A stretch of DNA of 64,000 nt from Rachycentron canadum. Lineage: Eukaryota > Chordata > Actinopteri > Carangiformes > Rachycentridae. Where the stretch lies: assembly GCA_038496675.1 (NCBI GenBank), contig CM076660.1, positions 17,983,236 through 18,047,235 on the forward strand, read 5' to 3'. This document shows, one piece after another, positions 39,601 through 53,075 of this stretch. Each line of letters opens with the position of its first letter. Within the stretch, counting starts at the first letter, position 1. The position numbers were made by a program, and so were the translations under genes. The notes below the pieces were generated by a model. That model saw only the letters and a list, made by a program, of their open reading frames with translations, did not search any database and was not told the DNA's origin.

Positions 39601-42600
39601 TCATGCTTACTTTTACAATGAAATGCCTCTTGGGGCAACTGCAATGATCTGGCGTCTTATCTCTGACCATAAAAAGCTAAGAAGCCCTGAACAAAGTTTA
39701 TCTGGCATGTCATTTCAATAAAAGCACAATGTCTTTTATTTAAAAAAAAAAAAGTTTTGGTTGTGCATCTTATATGTGGTGCTTAAAATAAGTGGTGAGC
39801 ACTTCAGTGGCACTTACATAAAAAAGCCTTTCAAGAAAGTGACTCATTTCTAGGTTTGAGTGCTAGTCAGAGGGAAAATGCCTTTCATTTTCTTCAAGGA
39901 ATATCAGCTTTTAAACAGGTTGAGGAGGGTTCTGGAGGTTCTAGTTTTGAAGCTGGCTGTCAAACTGGCAGGAAGTGGTACAAGTGTTACATAGCATCTC
40001 GAATGATGGACTTGACTGCATCTCTACAATCTGTTTGGGCAATATAACAGTTCATTTGTTGGGGCAAGACAAATATTGGTCTTAGATATTGTTAGCAGCC
40101 AGCAAGAAAGCGGTAACACAAGAATGGTGACAGACTGAACCTCCTGCCCAGACTTGATGGTTATTGTGACAGATGTTAAAAGTATGGAGTGAATGACCAT
40201 TTCACTAAATCCACAGGCTGATAAATTCTGTGAAAAATGGACTGTGACCTTCATGAGCTGATCACTGATCCATTGCTATGCGAACTGTCATGTATTCCCA
40301 CCAGTGTATCGTCCGTATGGCTGAACAGATGACCAACTGTTTGTCCTAATATGGTTTCTTTTTGAAAAAGAAGCAAGATAATGAGATGAGTTATAGTATA
40401 TATATAACTATAGTATATAGTTATTATATTATTGTATATTATAATCCTGGTTCTTTTTCTGATTTGCTCACTGTCACTTGATTTTTAATATAGAGCCTAT
40501 TTTATACCTTATAGGCTATTTGCACTCATAAAAATGGTTTAGTAGTCTCTGCTAAATGTCCACTGTTCTCCAGTGATCTAATTCCAATTAATCCAGTAAT
40601 TTCAAGGATGTAATGTGCAGATCCAGTAGCTTAGTGCAGTATGCCTTGTGTCTTGAGGGAGAACATCAGCGTCAGAAGGTGGATGTTAGTCATGATTGGG
40701 TTAAAGCGATGAGGTCATGGCTCCTTCCTTGTCTTATCAGGCATAGCTGCTGTGCTGATATCATTGTGAGGATCTGGCTGTGTTAATAATTAATCTTCCT
40801 CTCTACTCCTGTGGTTGTTCTTTAGCCTTTCTTAAAGCACATATGTGACACTTGAGTGTTACTGGTCTACAACTCAGCGATTTATTGTTGCTTAACTGTT
40901 GATGTGTGTCTTTTCAGTATTGAACAGAGTGAAAGTCTGCCTTTGTCTAGTTTGGACAAAAGAAACTATAAATAAATGGACCCAAGCTGACTTATTTAGA
41001 TTGCAGTCTATTAACACCACTGTAGATTCTTGCCATCTCCAGTACAGTTTGAATCATGGTGTTTGATATGTTGTTGGTTTATAGAGACTGAGCACTTTAT
41101 TAGGAACAGTCTCAGTTCTTTGTGTCATTGAGTCAATTGGAAACTGGTATGGTAAACTGTGGCCATAAAAGAATGAACTTGGTCAGCAGCAGCAACAATT
41201 TGACATGCTGTGGCTTTGAAACCATGATTAATTGATTGATTGATTGGTTTTAAGGGCCCAAAGGGAGTTAAGAAAAGATTTCCCACACCATTACACCACC
41301 ACCACCACCAGGCTGGACTGATGACAGAAGGCAGGAAGGCTGTGCCTCAGCAGAAATCCAGATTCATCAGACCAGGCTCTGTTCTTCCAGTCATCAACTG
41401 AGCCTGTGTCCACTGCAGCCTCAGATTTCTGCTCTAGTCTGACAGAAGTGAAACCTGACATGATCTTCAGATGATATAGACCATCCACCTCAAGGGTTGA
41501 CGTCTTGAGATGCTTCACAGCCCCCCACAGTTTTTAAAGAGTGGTTATCTGAGTGACTGTAGCCTTCTGTCAACTCTTGTCTGGCTGTTCTCTGACCTCT
41601 TATCAACAGTGTGTTTCAGTTGGCAGAACTGACGCTCACTGGATGTATTTTTATTTTATTTTATTTATTTATTTATTTTTTTGTTTGTTTTGGTTCCACT
41701 CTGGGTAAAAACCATCAGTTTCAGCCGCCCAGCAGAAACCAGCCCGTCTGGCACCAACCATCATGCCACAGTCAAAGTCACTGACATCACATTGATATGA
41801 ACATTAAATTAAGCTCCTGATCGAGAGATGTTTCTGATAAAGTGCTCGTGAATGAGTGTACCAAGCCTTATCATCTCAACATCTTCACACAGTGTGTGTG
41901 TGTGTGTTTTATTTCTGACTGGATGAAATAGCAAGTGATGACAAACGTCTGGAATATTTTTGTCATGCACAGTTTGTCATGACAGTTCACATTCATAAAT
42001 AAAGTCAACATTGATTTCATTTTGTTTCATTACATTTTTTAAATCCTTGATTGATGACTTAAAATGTCATAAAATATGAGCTTCAGTCTAAATAGACTGT
42101 CCCTGATGGAAAAGGAGGAGGGAAACCTGTGTAGATGATCTGGCGGCTACATTTTAAGACTATGAAATATAAACAACAATATATGTTCATAACATCCAGA
42201 TATTCACGCAGTCTTAATTAATTTTCTCACATTTATATTTTTTTTACATTTACATACTTTACATTTGCTCACATCTGTTCTGATGTAGTATGTGCAATCT
42301 GAGGTTTGGTATGACATTTTTGATGTCACAAATAAGTTGTGTCACTTCTCAGGCAGGAATCAGCCTGGCTTCAAACACAACTAACAAAGTTTTGAATTCA
42401 ACCAAATCCTTCACTTTTACCACCATTGATTTGATAAACAGTCTGTGGGTATCCTCTCTTGAATCAGCCCATCAATAATTTGCATTGCTCTTCTCTGTAG
42501 TGAATATACTTGAGTTATATGAGCTGTACTTTTGAGAATTGCAGCATTTGAAGTGACTTATCATCCAGTTTTCTAAGCTACATGAGGTTTATGGTCCATG

Positions 42601-42978
42601 ATTACACAAACAGAGAATTTTTAGTCAGACTTCAGCACAGGAATCAAAGCAATAGTGTGTCTTGTTCTGCACCGGCTTGTTTCTCAAACATAATTAGGGT
42701 GGTGGTTTTCCTGATATTGAAGCCAGAATGAAAATAAATGCCTGAGAGCTCTTGGTGTAAGACGTGCCTCAGAGGAAACAAGCAATTTAGATGTTTTTAG
42801 ATGAGCAAAGACACACAACCGCTGCTCATTCCTACACACATTGAATATGTGTGTATATTAATACTATAATAATTAATGTTTGCCTGATCTGCTAACTGCA
42901 GTGGGATCAGGCAGGAAATTAGCTTGTGTCACGGTGGTGCCTTATGGTTTTGGTTAGAAATAAAATCTAGAAAAGAGT

Positions 42979-43064
<86 letters not shown>

Positions 43065-43626
43065 AGACATATAATGATTACAGTCAGGTTTGTTTTATCT
43101 TCCAGGGAGACATAGAGAAGGGGCTGGAGATGAAGAAACTGGTGCTGTCTGGTTTCTTGGCCAGTGAGGAGATCTACATAAACCAGCTGGAGGCCCTGCT
43201 ACTGGTGAGACACATTAACACACACTGATGCACACGCACACCACACAAAAATGACCTACAAAAGAAGATAAATTCACAAATATTTTTCCATTGTGAAGAC
43301 ATTGTTGAGTCCATTTCAACTGTCAGGACATTATTTGTCGTTAATGATCATACTGAAAAAAGGACCAGAGTATTTCCTGAAACACAAGCTGAACACACTT
43401 CCCCATGCTCAGCCTCTATATCGTATCCTGCTGCCACATACTGACCGACATGTAGTCAGTTAGATATCAAGTGCAGCATCAAGCAACACTGAAAAATTGT
43501 TCAGTCACACATCAGTTGTAATTAAAAACCTCTGCTACAACACAAAAAACAGTTGTTAGTAACCTGTCAGTGAGATGGACAAAAAGCTACAATAACATGG
43601 GCAGAAATCTGGACTTTCTTTCAGTT

Positions 43627-43680
<54 letters not shown>

Positions 43681-44126
43681 TTGTTTGTCCCAACTGATGA
43701 CACAACAAGTCATTTTACAATTTAGTTAAGAGAGACTGTTCCTGTCCCTCTGCACTTCCTCTGTCTTTGAGAGAACATAATCACACACAGCTTTTGATGT
43801 GATTTGTTGTGTGTGTGTGTGTGTGTGTGTATAAATATATATATATAATTTTATTTTTTATCCCCCCCCCCCGCCCAGTGAGTTAACCATATACAACATG
43901 TGTATTTAATGCTCAAGCATATCTTGCACAAACCTGGTGTAATGGATCTTTTTCACAGTATCATTTTGACATGAAATAGGACAAATACTTGACTTATCCT
44001 TGACATTAATGAGGGTTCATTCCATTTAGGTTTAAGAGCCAGGTTCCTGCTACTTATTTCTTACTTAATTAACACTATGGAAGCTGTTTTTTCAGATATT
44101 TTCTGTTTTTTGTTACTGCTACACAT

Positions 44127-44187
<61 letters not shown>

Positions 44188-47100
44188 ACACACATACAGT
44201 CAAGCCCGAAATTATTCAAATTTTGGCAAATTTTGACTTAGTTATTTTTACTTTCATGATTAGAAATGACACAGGCGTCTCCCAGAAGATAAGACGATGT
44301 ACAAGAGGCATCATTGTGGAAAAAATTATTTCTCAGCTTTTATTTACATTTGAACAAAAAAAGTGGCATGTCCAAAATTATTCATACCCTTTGCAAACTG
44401 TCATAGTCTTTGGGAAAATCCAAAGGTCTGTACCATTCAAATAGTCCCAGCTGTTCTAAAGCATCCTAATGACCCTGATTCATTGGGAACAGCTATTTTA
44501 ATCAACTCAACAGGTGAGAAACAGCAGCTCTCTGCAGTTGGTTTGTGTACAGCCATGGCTAAGACAAAGGAGCTCACTGAGGACCTGCGGCTGCGCTGTC
44601 AGGAAAGGGATATAAGGCCATATCTAAATGTTTTCAAGTTCCAGTGGCTACAGTGCAAAGTATTATTAAAAAATACAAGATGTTCTGCACTGTGCAAAAT
44701 CTCAGGACGTAGTCGGGAGCCAAAGTGACACCTGTGCTGGCCAGGAGGATAGTAATAGAGGTGAAAAAGAATCCAAGGATCACCACCAAGGCCATCCTGG
44801 TGAATCTGGGCTCTGCTGGTGGCAGCCAGTCCAACAGACACTGCACACTGCTAGGTTCCATGGACGCAGACCAAGGAAGACGCCACTTCTCCAGATAAGG
44901 CACACAAAAGCCCGCTTGGCCTTTGCAAATGCTTATCTGGACAAAGAAGACTTCTGGTCTTCTGTTTTATGGTCAGATGAAACAACGCTGATGTATCCTT
45001 CATTTGCCTAAGAACACCATCCCCACTGTCAAACATGGTGGTGGGAACCTGATGCTTTGGGGGTGTTTTTCAGCCAATGGACGAGGGAACCTAATCACAG
45101 TAAATGGCATCATGAAAAAAGAGCAATACATCAAGATTCTCAACAACAACATCAGTCTGCAGAGAAACTTGGCCTTGGGCACCAGTGGACATTTCAGCAC
45201 GACAACAACCCAAAACACACAGCAAAGGTGGTGAAGAAATGGTTAGCGAACAAAAACATTAACGATTCTCAGTGGCCCAGCCAGAGTCCTGACTTTAATC
45301 CAATTGAGAATCTGTGGAGGGAACTAAAGATCAGGGTGATGACAAGGAGACCCTCCAACCTGAAAGAGTTGGAGCTCATCACTAAAGATGAATGGGCAAA
45401 AATAACAGTGGAGACATGCAAAAAGCTGGTCAGCAATTATAGGAAGCGTTTGATTGCTGTATTAGCCAATAAAGGCCTTTCTATTGATTATTGAGAAGGG
45501 TATGAATAATTTTGGACATGCCACTTTTTGAAAGCTGAGAAATAATTTTTTCCACAATGATGCCTCTTGTACATCTTCTAGGAGACCCCTGTGTCATTTC
45601 CAATCAAGAAAAAACTTGCTGGTTTAGTAAAAATTGTCAAATTTTGCCAGGGGTATGAATAATTTCAGATAATTTAGGATAACTAGTCTGCAAATCCATT
45701 CATCTGTCTAATACATTTGTCAAGCATGATGAGGGCTTTTCAACTGGTTGATTTGCCATCACATATAGACCAGGCTGGGGGTGTTAACTGTCTCTGCAGT
45801 CAGTGTTTGTGCTTTTAAATGAACCGGCCAGTCTGTTTAGCCGTCATACAACCCCTGCAATCAGTGGGAGACTGACTCATTTTCCCCAGAGAACTTTTGC
45901 TTCCATGACGTGAAGCCTTTATGCTTTCAGTGTAATTTATGCCCACTCCCTTGCCTTCCCTTCCCTTACCATACCCACTCCACACATATCCATGATTAAC
46001 TGGGCTGGCAGAGCAGCATGCAACCTGACTGGTCAGACACAACACAGTGGAGAAGAGGGTCACCCGATGGGAGAGCAGAGAGGCAGATTGCATATCAATG
46101 TGTGACACACCACCAGTTCAAAAATATTTTTTCTTTTTGTTTTTTGGGCACTGACCCAATTAATTTATACTCAAAGCCTGTTGTGAAATGAGATTAGTGT
46201 TGTACAACAATAGTTATTACAGTAAGTGTGAAATTTGAGAAACATTAACTGGCTTTAGGTGTGATGCCTCCTCGATATGTTCATTGAGCCTGAGAAAAAT
46301 ATCTGTGAGGTTGGTCCTTAGCTGCCTTTTCATTTGTGAGTTGTTTTCATGACTGTCCATTCTCTCTCTGATTTCATAGCCAATGCGTCCTCTGAAAGCC
46401 ACAGCTACAACCTCCCAGCCTGTATTGACCATCCAGCAGATAGAGACCATCTTCTACAAAATCCAGGACATCTTTGAGATCCACAAGGAGTTCTATGACG
46501 CTCTCTTACCCAACATACAGCAGTGGGATGAGAAGGTCACTGTGGGACATTTGTTTCAGAAGCTGGTGAGTCTGACACAGGCCCAGAAATAACAGTCTGC
46601 AGGACTTTTATCATCTTTCCATCGTTTAGAGATTAGTACTAAAAGAGGAGTTGTCCTCTTGCTATTTCAACTCAGTGAGTCACTCTTAAATTAGACTGAG
46701 CCAGCAGGTGAGTGAGTGTGTGTATTTTTGTCATAGGCTACCTTTGGAAACTAATGTCTGACTAAAGACCAGTCAATTGGGCACGACTTGTCTAATTGTG
46801 TTAGTGTGTGTCTCCACTTTGGAAAAAGCAGATTTTTGGGTCAGTGGCTAAGGTCACAGTTACGTAGGCTGTTGTTAAGATTAAGGTTAGTCTCTAAGAA
46901 ATTAATGTAAATCTATGTAATGTCCCCAAAAGTCATCTATGATAAGGTTTGAATGTGTTTGTACCCCTGTGTATGCAGCAGTAATGTTGTGCTCATCCTA
47001 TTTACTTTAGATTATGTCCCTTAAACAGTCTCAGTACGTAACAAAACAGCATCATTGTTCTGTGTGTAGACTTTAGATCCATACATTGTCAGTTTTACAA

Positions 47101-50100
47101 ATAATATTCTGTATTGTGTATGTTTGTTTGACATAGTGTTGATGCAACATGCTGTAATAGAGACTTTTGACTGAGATGGACCTCTGGTAGGAAAATTAAT
47201 TTCAACCAAAAAATTTAATTTACAAGATAATGTCATTTTAATGTATAAAATCCACAAGCAATCATGAGTAAAAATTGTTAATTACAGTGGCCAATTTAAA
47301 TTTCATTTGCTGTTACGAGCAGCAGTGTGGCTGGTGTGATTGAGGTAAATAAACCCTGGCACACTGTGTCCTGTTAGTTCGCCCTGAGTACATCCCTCTG
47401 TGGGCAGGCAGTAACAGAATATTCTGGTTCATAATTTTCCTGGACTGGAAACTAGACAGAAAAACAAACACTCTCCATTTAGTGGCTGTGAACTGCTCCA
47501 ACTCCACATGACGGTAACCACAGGGTTTTGCTCTAGTCTGTAGCATCAGCATCAGTAGCATCTGTCTCTGTAGCATCAGAGTCCTGCAGATGCTACAGAG
47601 ACAGAGAATACAATTATTGTTTATCATGCATAGCAGTTCTCTATGTAGGGTGTTGCATTACTAGTGTTTACTTTTATTGACTAATTTATCAGGATTATGA
47701 TTAATTAACTCATGTTACTCTCCCTAATGTCATTCTGCTCTATGTGTGTAGACCCTCTGAGGCTGTACTTTCAAATAATAGCACTGTCAAAAGACTCTTA
47801 GAAAGAGGCAACTTGCCATGAATAACAGAGGACTTCACTGTCATGGAAAAAATTATGTGTGATAAAGGTATGTGCAGTTTTAAAAAGTAAAAAAAACTAA
47901 ACCAGCTACAGTTTGTCCCACATTTAGTTACGCCATGTTTTTGGATTATAGTTAATGGGATTTTATTCTTGCAATGAGCTGTGAATGAATTAGATTTCCC
48001 ATGATGAGAGATCCTGTGACAGTTTGCTGCTAAGCTATGTGCACACTATTGTTTTGACTAGCGGACAAGATGAAGTGTGTCATGTCAGCTCAGACAAATA
48101 AATACCTCAGAACGATGACTTTGGCATCTATCTAGTCCTCCAATGTTGTTTTACAAAGTTGTAAAACATCTGTTTTTTTCCAGTGATTCAGGGTTTGTGT
48201 CTGTGGGCTGGCAGACTTCATTTAGAACCCGAAGCATGTTTACTTTTTAGTAGTAGACTAGTTTAGTAGTAGAGTACTTTTTAGTAAAACGACCCAATCT
48301 TATCAACTCACAGTTTGTGTCCATATAACCTCAACAAAACTAAGGCGTCACATTTTTCCTGTAGATCATGTAAAATTACAATTTCATACAACCTCAGATG
48401 TATAAATTAAATAAACTCAAGTTAGAATAACTAGTATCAGGCCATCTCTATGAGGAAGTGGCTGAGAATGTCTATCTTGTTTTGATATGAAACTAAGCTT
48501 CTTTGACATCTTTTACTTTTGGTTTCAGGTGTATTTTGACTTATGTCAGCAGTAATCAGCTATGACTCAAAGAGTGCAACTTCCAGTTTATTCAGTGGGT
48601 ATTAACAAGCATAATGTTAACTCAAATTCTTAACACAATAAATGTTGGCACAATAACCCCTACACCTATAGGCCACCATGTATGAAGACACAATGAGGAT
48701 GAAGAGATTTGACAGGGGTGAAAATTGGATGAACATTCCTATGGAAAGCCAGTATTCATATAGGAATTAGGATTTAATGAAAGTTACTCAGCAAAAATTC
48801 TACAAAACATTCAGAGGGAAAATGTATCAGTAACTCAGGGAGATTGATTAGCAATGCACTCATGAGCTTATGTTTATTAGTAGAGAAAATGAATAGAGCT
48901 CTCATGTAGCTTCTTTTTTAGTAGTTTAAGTACTTCCTCTTGGCTCGTCCTCCTCTGTGGGGACACCAGGAGTTACACCACCAAGTGACACCTATTAGTG
49001 TAGTCATCATCTCCATCTGTGCTGCGTATATATGCGTACATGAGCATGTCATGTGGCAGCTAAACATTTAGTCAGAGTGACAGTGTGAGAGTACAGATGG
49101 CAGTGTAATTAGCCGGTCTGCTCCCTACTGCTCCTTGTCAGCAGCACGGAGGCCGCTGGCGCAACGTGGTGGCACAGAGCTACAAAAGCAGGCAGACACA
49201 GGATAAAAGCCAGCCACACTTCCAACTTTTCTCACCTTTTTCAGTCCAGAGAGGGGCTCAGCTGCATCCTATGGCTACCAGGACGGCACCAAATTATCAG
49301 AGTCCCTGGGGGCATGAAGTGGGAAGTCCCTAATCTTGGAAGGGACATGGTTCTTCGGAGGATTTAAGATAAAATAAATGAAGGCAATTCTAAAGCACAT
49401 TTCTGTAGACATGCCTCCATCTAATTATAAGAACTGTTGGTTTGATTGCCATGAAATCTTATACAGACAGTCATGTTCCCAAGAGGATAATGCTGACACG
49501 TTTGGATTTTAGTAAAATATCTCAACGTGTGGATGGATTGCCATGAAATTGGTTAAGAGATTCATGTTCTCTTCAGGATGAACGGTGAAAATGGTTTAAT
49601 TTCTTCAAACTTGGCCATGGCATTCCCATTAGCCTCCCTCAGCATTTAGCATATTTTTTAGCATGTAGCTCAAAGCATTGCTGTGCCTGAATACAGCTGC
49701 ACAGAAATGCCTCAACGAGTCTTAGTCTGGTTCGTTCATGTCCCGAAGACCCTGCAGAGTTCTGTGGTTTAGGCTTATTACTAGATTATTGTATTTTGTT
49801 CATGACAAAATCATGATCAGAATGTTGTCTTTTTAATTTAACCCATTTGTATTTAAGATTAAGATTATATTTAAATGAAGCAGTGGAGCTGAGATGCTCT
49901 TTTCTGAATGATTTGAGAGTGAGTTATTGCAGTGAAATCTTAATGTTTTGTGCCTGTCATGTGCACAGTAGCAGTGCATTTCAGCAACAGAAGTAACATA
50001 GGAGATTGATACACGTCCACTGTATTATCGTGACGATACACTGGGATTATTATTTGAAAAATGCAGACATTCAGTATATACATAAGATAATACAAATTTT

Positions 50101-52578
50101 TAAATATTCATTTTGCCAATGTCAAACTACTTATGCTTTAGAGTCTAAACATTTCATTGCTGTTTGTCTCTTTCTTATCTTCACCATATAAACTGTGATA
50201 ACAGGGCAGAGTATCCTCTGAAATAATGAATTCAGTGTTGTATGTTGACTCATAACTTGTATGTTTCAGACATTTATGCAAATGACATTGCTAGAAATGA
50301 CAGCTCCTCAACACATCAGACAGGCATTTTGGTCTAGAAAATGTCTGTTTCTAGTCAAGTCAGCTCAGACCACTCTCTCTCTGTTTTTTTCCCGCCCAGA
50401 ACCTTGACCTGAGATCTTGTCGTTTGAAGTGTAGGCACTATGTTTGGAGCTATGGAATAGCACCCAAGTGAAAAAATGTATTTCTATGGAGATTCTGTGA
50501 TAACACTTTTATTCGTTTCATCCAAGGTTTTGGTTTGACATAATAAAGTCAGCAGTGATGAAGAGGTCATGTACAGACACCTGATGCTTGTCTCACATCT
50601 TGTCTATATAAGTCATTATGTGGTGAAACATTTCTGTCAGAATTGTGCTGTGATGACTGTATTATTAAATAGCTTTTGGCTATTTATATTTTGTCATCTG
50701 TTCTTACTAAAAATGTATAGATGTACAACATCTTAAATGTCATGAAGGTAGATGATTCCCTCACTGCGCCTTTCTTGAGGGCCACTCTGAGAGGAAGTGG
50801 AGGGAGAGGAAATGAAAATAGTGCAGGAGGAGGAGGATTTAAGAACAAAAGTAACAACGCTTACTCATTCACTCTATTCAGCTGAATCTAATTTCTTTGC
50901 TTTAATAGGACACATTCAGCTCTTCAGCCCAGCTATTCGAGCATAGCAGTAGCAGGATGCATATTCATGCACTGCTGGTCTGCAGCTTGTGTTACAATGC
51001 ACATACAGTGCTGTAGATAGGGGCTGTTAATGAAAGGGAAGAGAAAAGAGAAACTGACTCTGTTTCCATCAGAGGCACTGCACAGAGCCACCAGGGGAGT
51101 GGCATCGTGGGAATGTGATTAGCTTTTGTTCACTGACAATACTGTGTATGCGGTGCTGATGGAGCAAAGGAGGGAATGCGGCGCTCTTTTCAACTATCCA
51201 CTAAAGGCAAACTTTTGATGGGAATAGAAATTAATTAATGTGCCAGAGCTGTATATGAATTTTAATATAGTTGTGTGACATGCAGAGTTATGGAAGTGCT
51301 AATTAAAGGTGAATGCATGTTGTACTCACTCTATCCATCCATTTTTCTATCCATCAGTTCAGATGAATTAGTTCAAATTCCCTCAGTCCTGCTTGTTTCT
51401 ACCTCACCTTAATGTATTAATGTCTGATTTGGTCTCTCCTTCATGTGACCTAGGCCAGCCAGTTGGGTGTATACAAGGCCTTTGTGGACAACTACAAGGT
51501 GGCACTTGAGACGGCAGAGAAATGCAGCCAAGCCAACAGCCAGTTCCAGAAGATATCTGAGGTAAGTTCATCGTCCAAAGATATGACAATAATAAGAGAC
51601 TTGGCGAATCCCCATTCAGTGGATTCAGAGAGGCTTTTACTATATGAGGATTTGGTGTCACTCTAAAATCAGGTTTTAGTTTCCAGCATAATTGCCAGAA
51701 ACAAATCAGTTGCTGATGACAGTGTTGTTTCTTTATTTTAAATTGTCATTGGGTGAGATTTAGTTTCTCTACAAACATTTGCTAAGGAAGAGAAAAGAGA
51801 AAAACTACAAAAGCCCAAACTCAACTATCTCAAGTGTCACTATATTCCTTTTCAGTAAAGTAGAGAAGAAAACAAATGCACATGGAGCTACAGTAAATAA
51901 GGGAGGACAGTCAAGTCACAATAACCTCTTTTTGACAGAAAGTGTTCAAGGAAAATGTCTTGCAACAGGTACATGCTACTCATAGCACATTTAAATGTAA
52001 TTCCCTTCAGAAGGTTTTGACCACCATACATCTAGTGGATGTCAACAGAAAGGTGGGTATATTTAGCATCAGGAGCTGGTGAGAGGTTTGTTCTGGGGCT
52101 TTAAAAAAATGGTGTTCAAAGTTCACTTCATTAACAAAATAAAAAATATGTTCCTCTATTAGTTTCTACTAACCTATCTGCATAGCATCTTTAAAGCTAG
52201 AACTTTAGAACATGGCTACCGTTGACCTCTCTATTTCCTATTAAATTTTTAACCTCTTACCACCCGGTTTCATGCTGTAGAAATTCAACAAACTGCGAGC
52301 ATGAAAAGTTTGATTCATATGAGTTTTTAATATATTTATATATATATATATATTTCAATAGATTACACTTTGGCTTTTCTGTCATTGTTTTGGGGATTTT
52401 AATCAAAAACTTAACATCCTGATAAATGATGTTATTTCATTGTTAGACTGTGAAGGTGTGTTGGTGGTTGAAAATGGTGACGTTTGCCCTGTCCAGCCTC
52501 CTTCAACTGTGTCAGTCTGCTGCAATGACCCAATACTTTTTCATTAGTTCTGCCAGCTTCAGCTGAGCAAGTACAGGG

Positions 52579-52652
<74 letters not shown>

Positions 52653-53033
52653 CGGGGGGGAGTGAGAACGTGGTTGTGTGTATTAATGAATCAAATTGAT
52701 CAATCCACTCTTCTTTCAGAACCTCAAAGTAAAAGGACCTAAGGACTCCAAAGATTGTACCACAACTATTTCAATGGAGGGTAAGTTTGTGTTTGTCTGT
52801 GTGTGTACATACTTATATGTGTGTCTGTGTATGAATAAGCATGTGTGTCTGTCTTTGCTGTCTTGGTGCTTTAAGACTCCGGTCCTGCCCCTTCTACTTG
52901 TGTATGCCGAGGTGGGCTTTGGGAGGCAAAGTGGTGCATGTGTGACCACACACACACACTTTTGCTCTCTCTTCCCATCTCTCCCTCTCTCTCTCTCTCT
53001 TTCTGTCTCTCTTTCTCTGTCTCTCTCTGTCTT

Positions 53034-53075
<42 letters not shown>

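Larger units (their letters stand above)
35180..43105 (+). other. ABR intron 2 (contains exon 1b)
   Basis: Donor gtaaga, acceptor atcttccag. Contents: the long CA tract at 36552, alternative exon 1b at 38779, a minus-strand Tc1 relic at 41082, and the GT tract at 42983. AT-rich self-complementary sequence lies at 40390-40445. The stretches 35200-36500, 36700-38500 and 38950-41000 hold no recognisable gene. Confidence 0.85.
43205..46379 (+). other. ABR intron 3
   Basis: Donor gtgaga, acceptor tttcatag. Contents: CT, GT and TCTA simple repeats and the Tc1-like element at 44197-45670. Sequence outside these shows nothing distinctive. Confidence 0.85.
46566..51453 (+). other. ABR intron 4
   Basis: Donor gtgagt, acceptor gacctag. 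Contents: the hairpin at 47561-47605 and a dispersed repeat at 49430-49715. A non-repetitive block at about 49010-49200 has higher complexity and could be regulatory. The rest is unremarkable. Confidence 0.85.

Noticed and set aside
44363..44554. Open frame upstream of the Tc1 transposase start
   Set aside because: This is the inner terminal repeat region of the transposon; the family's protein starts at MAKTKEL (44555).
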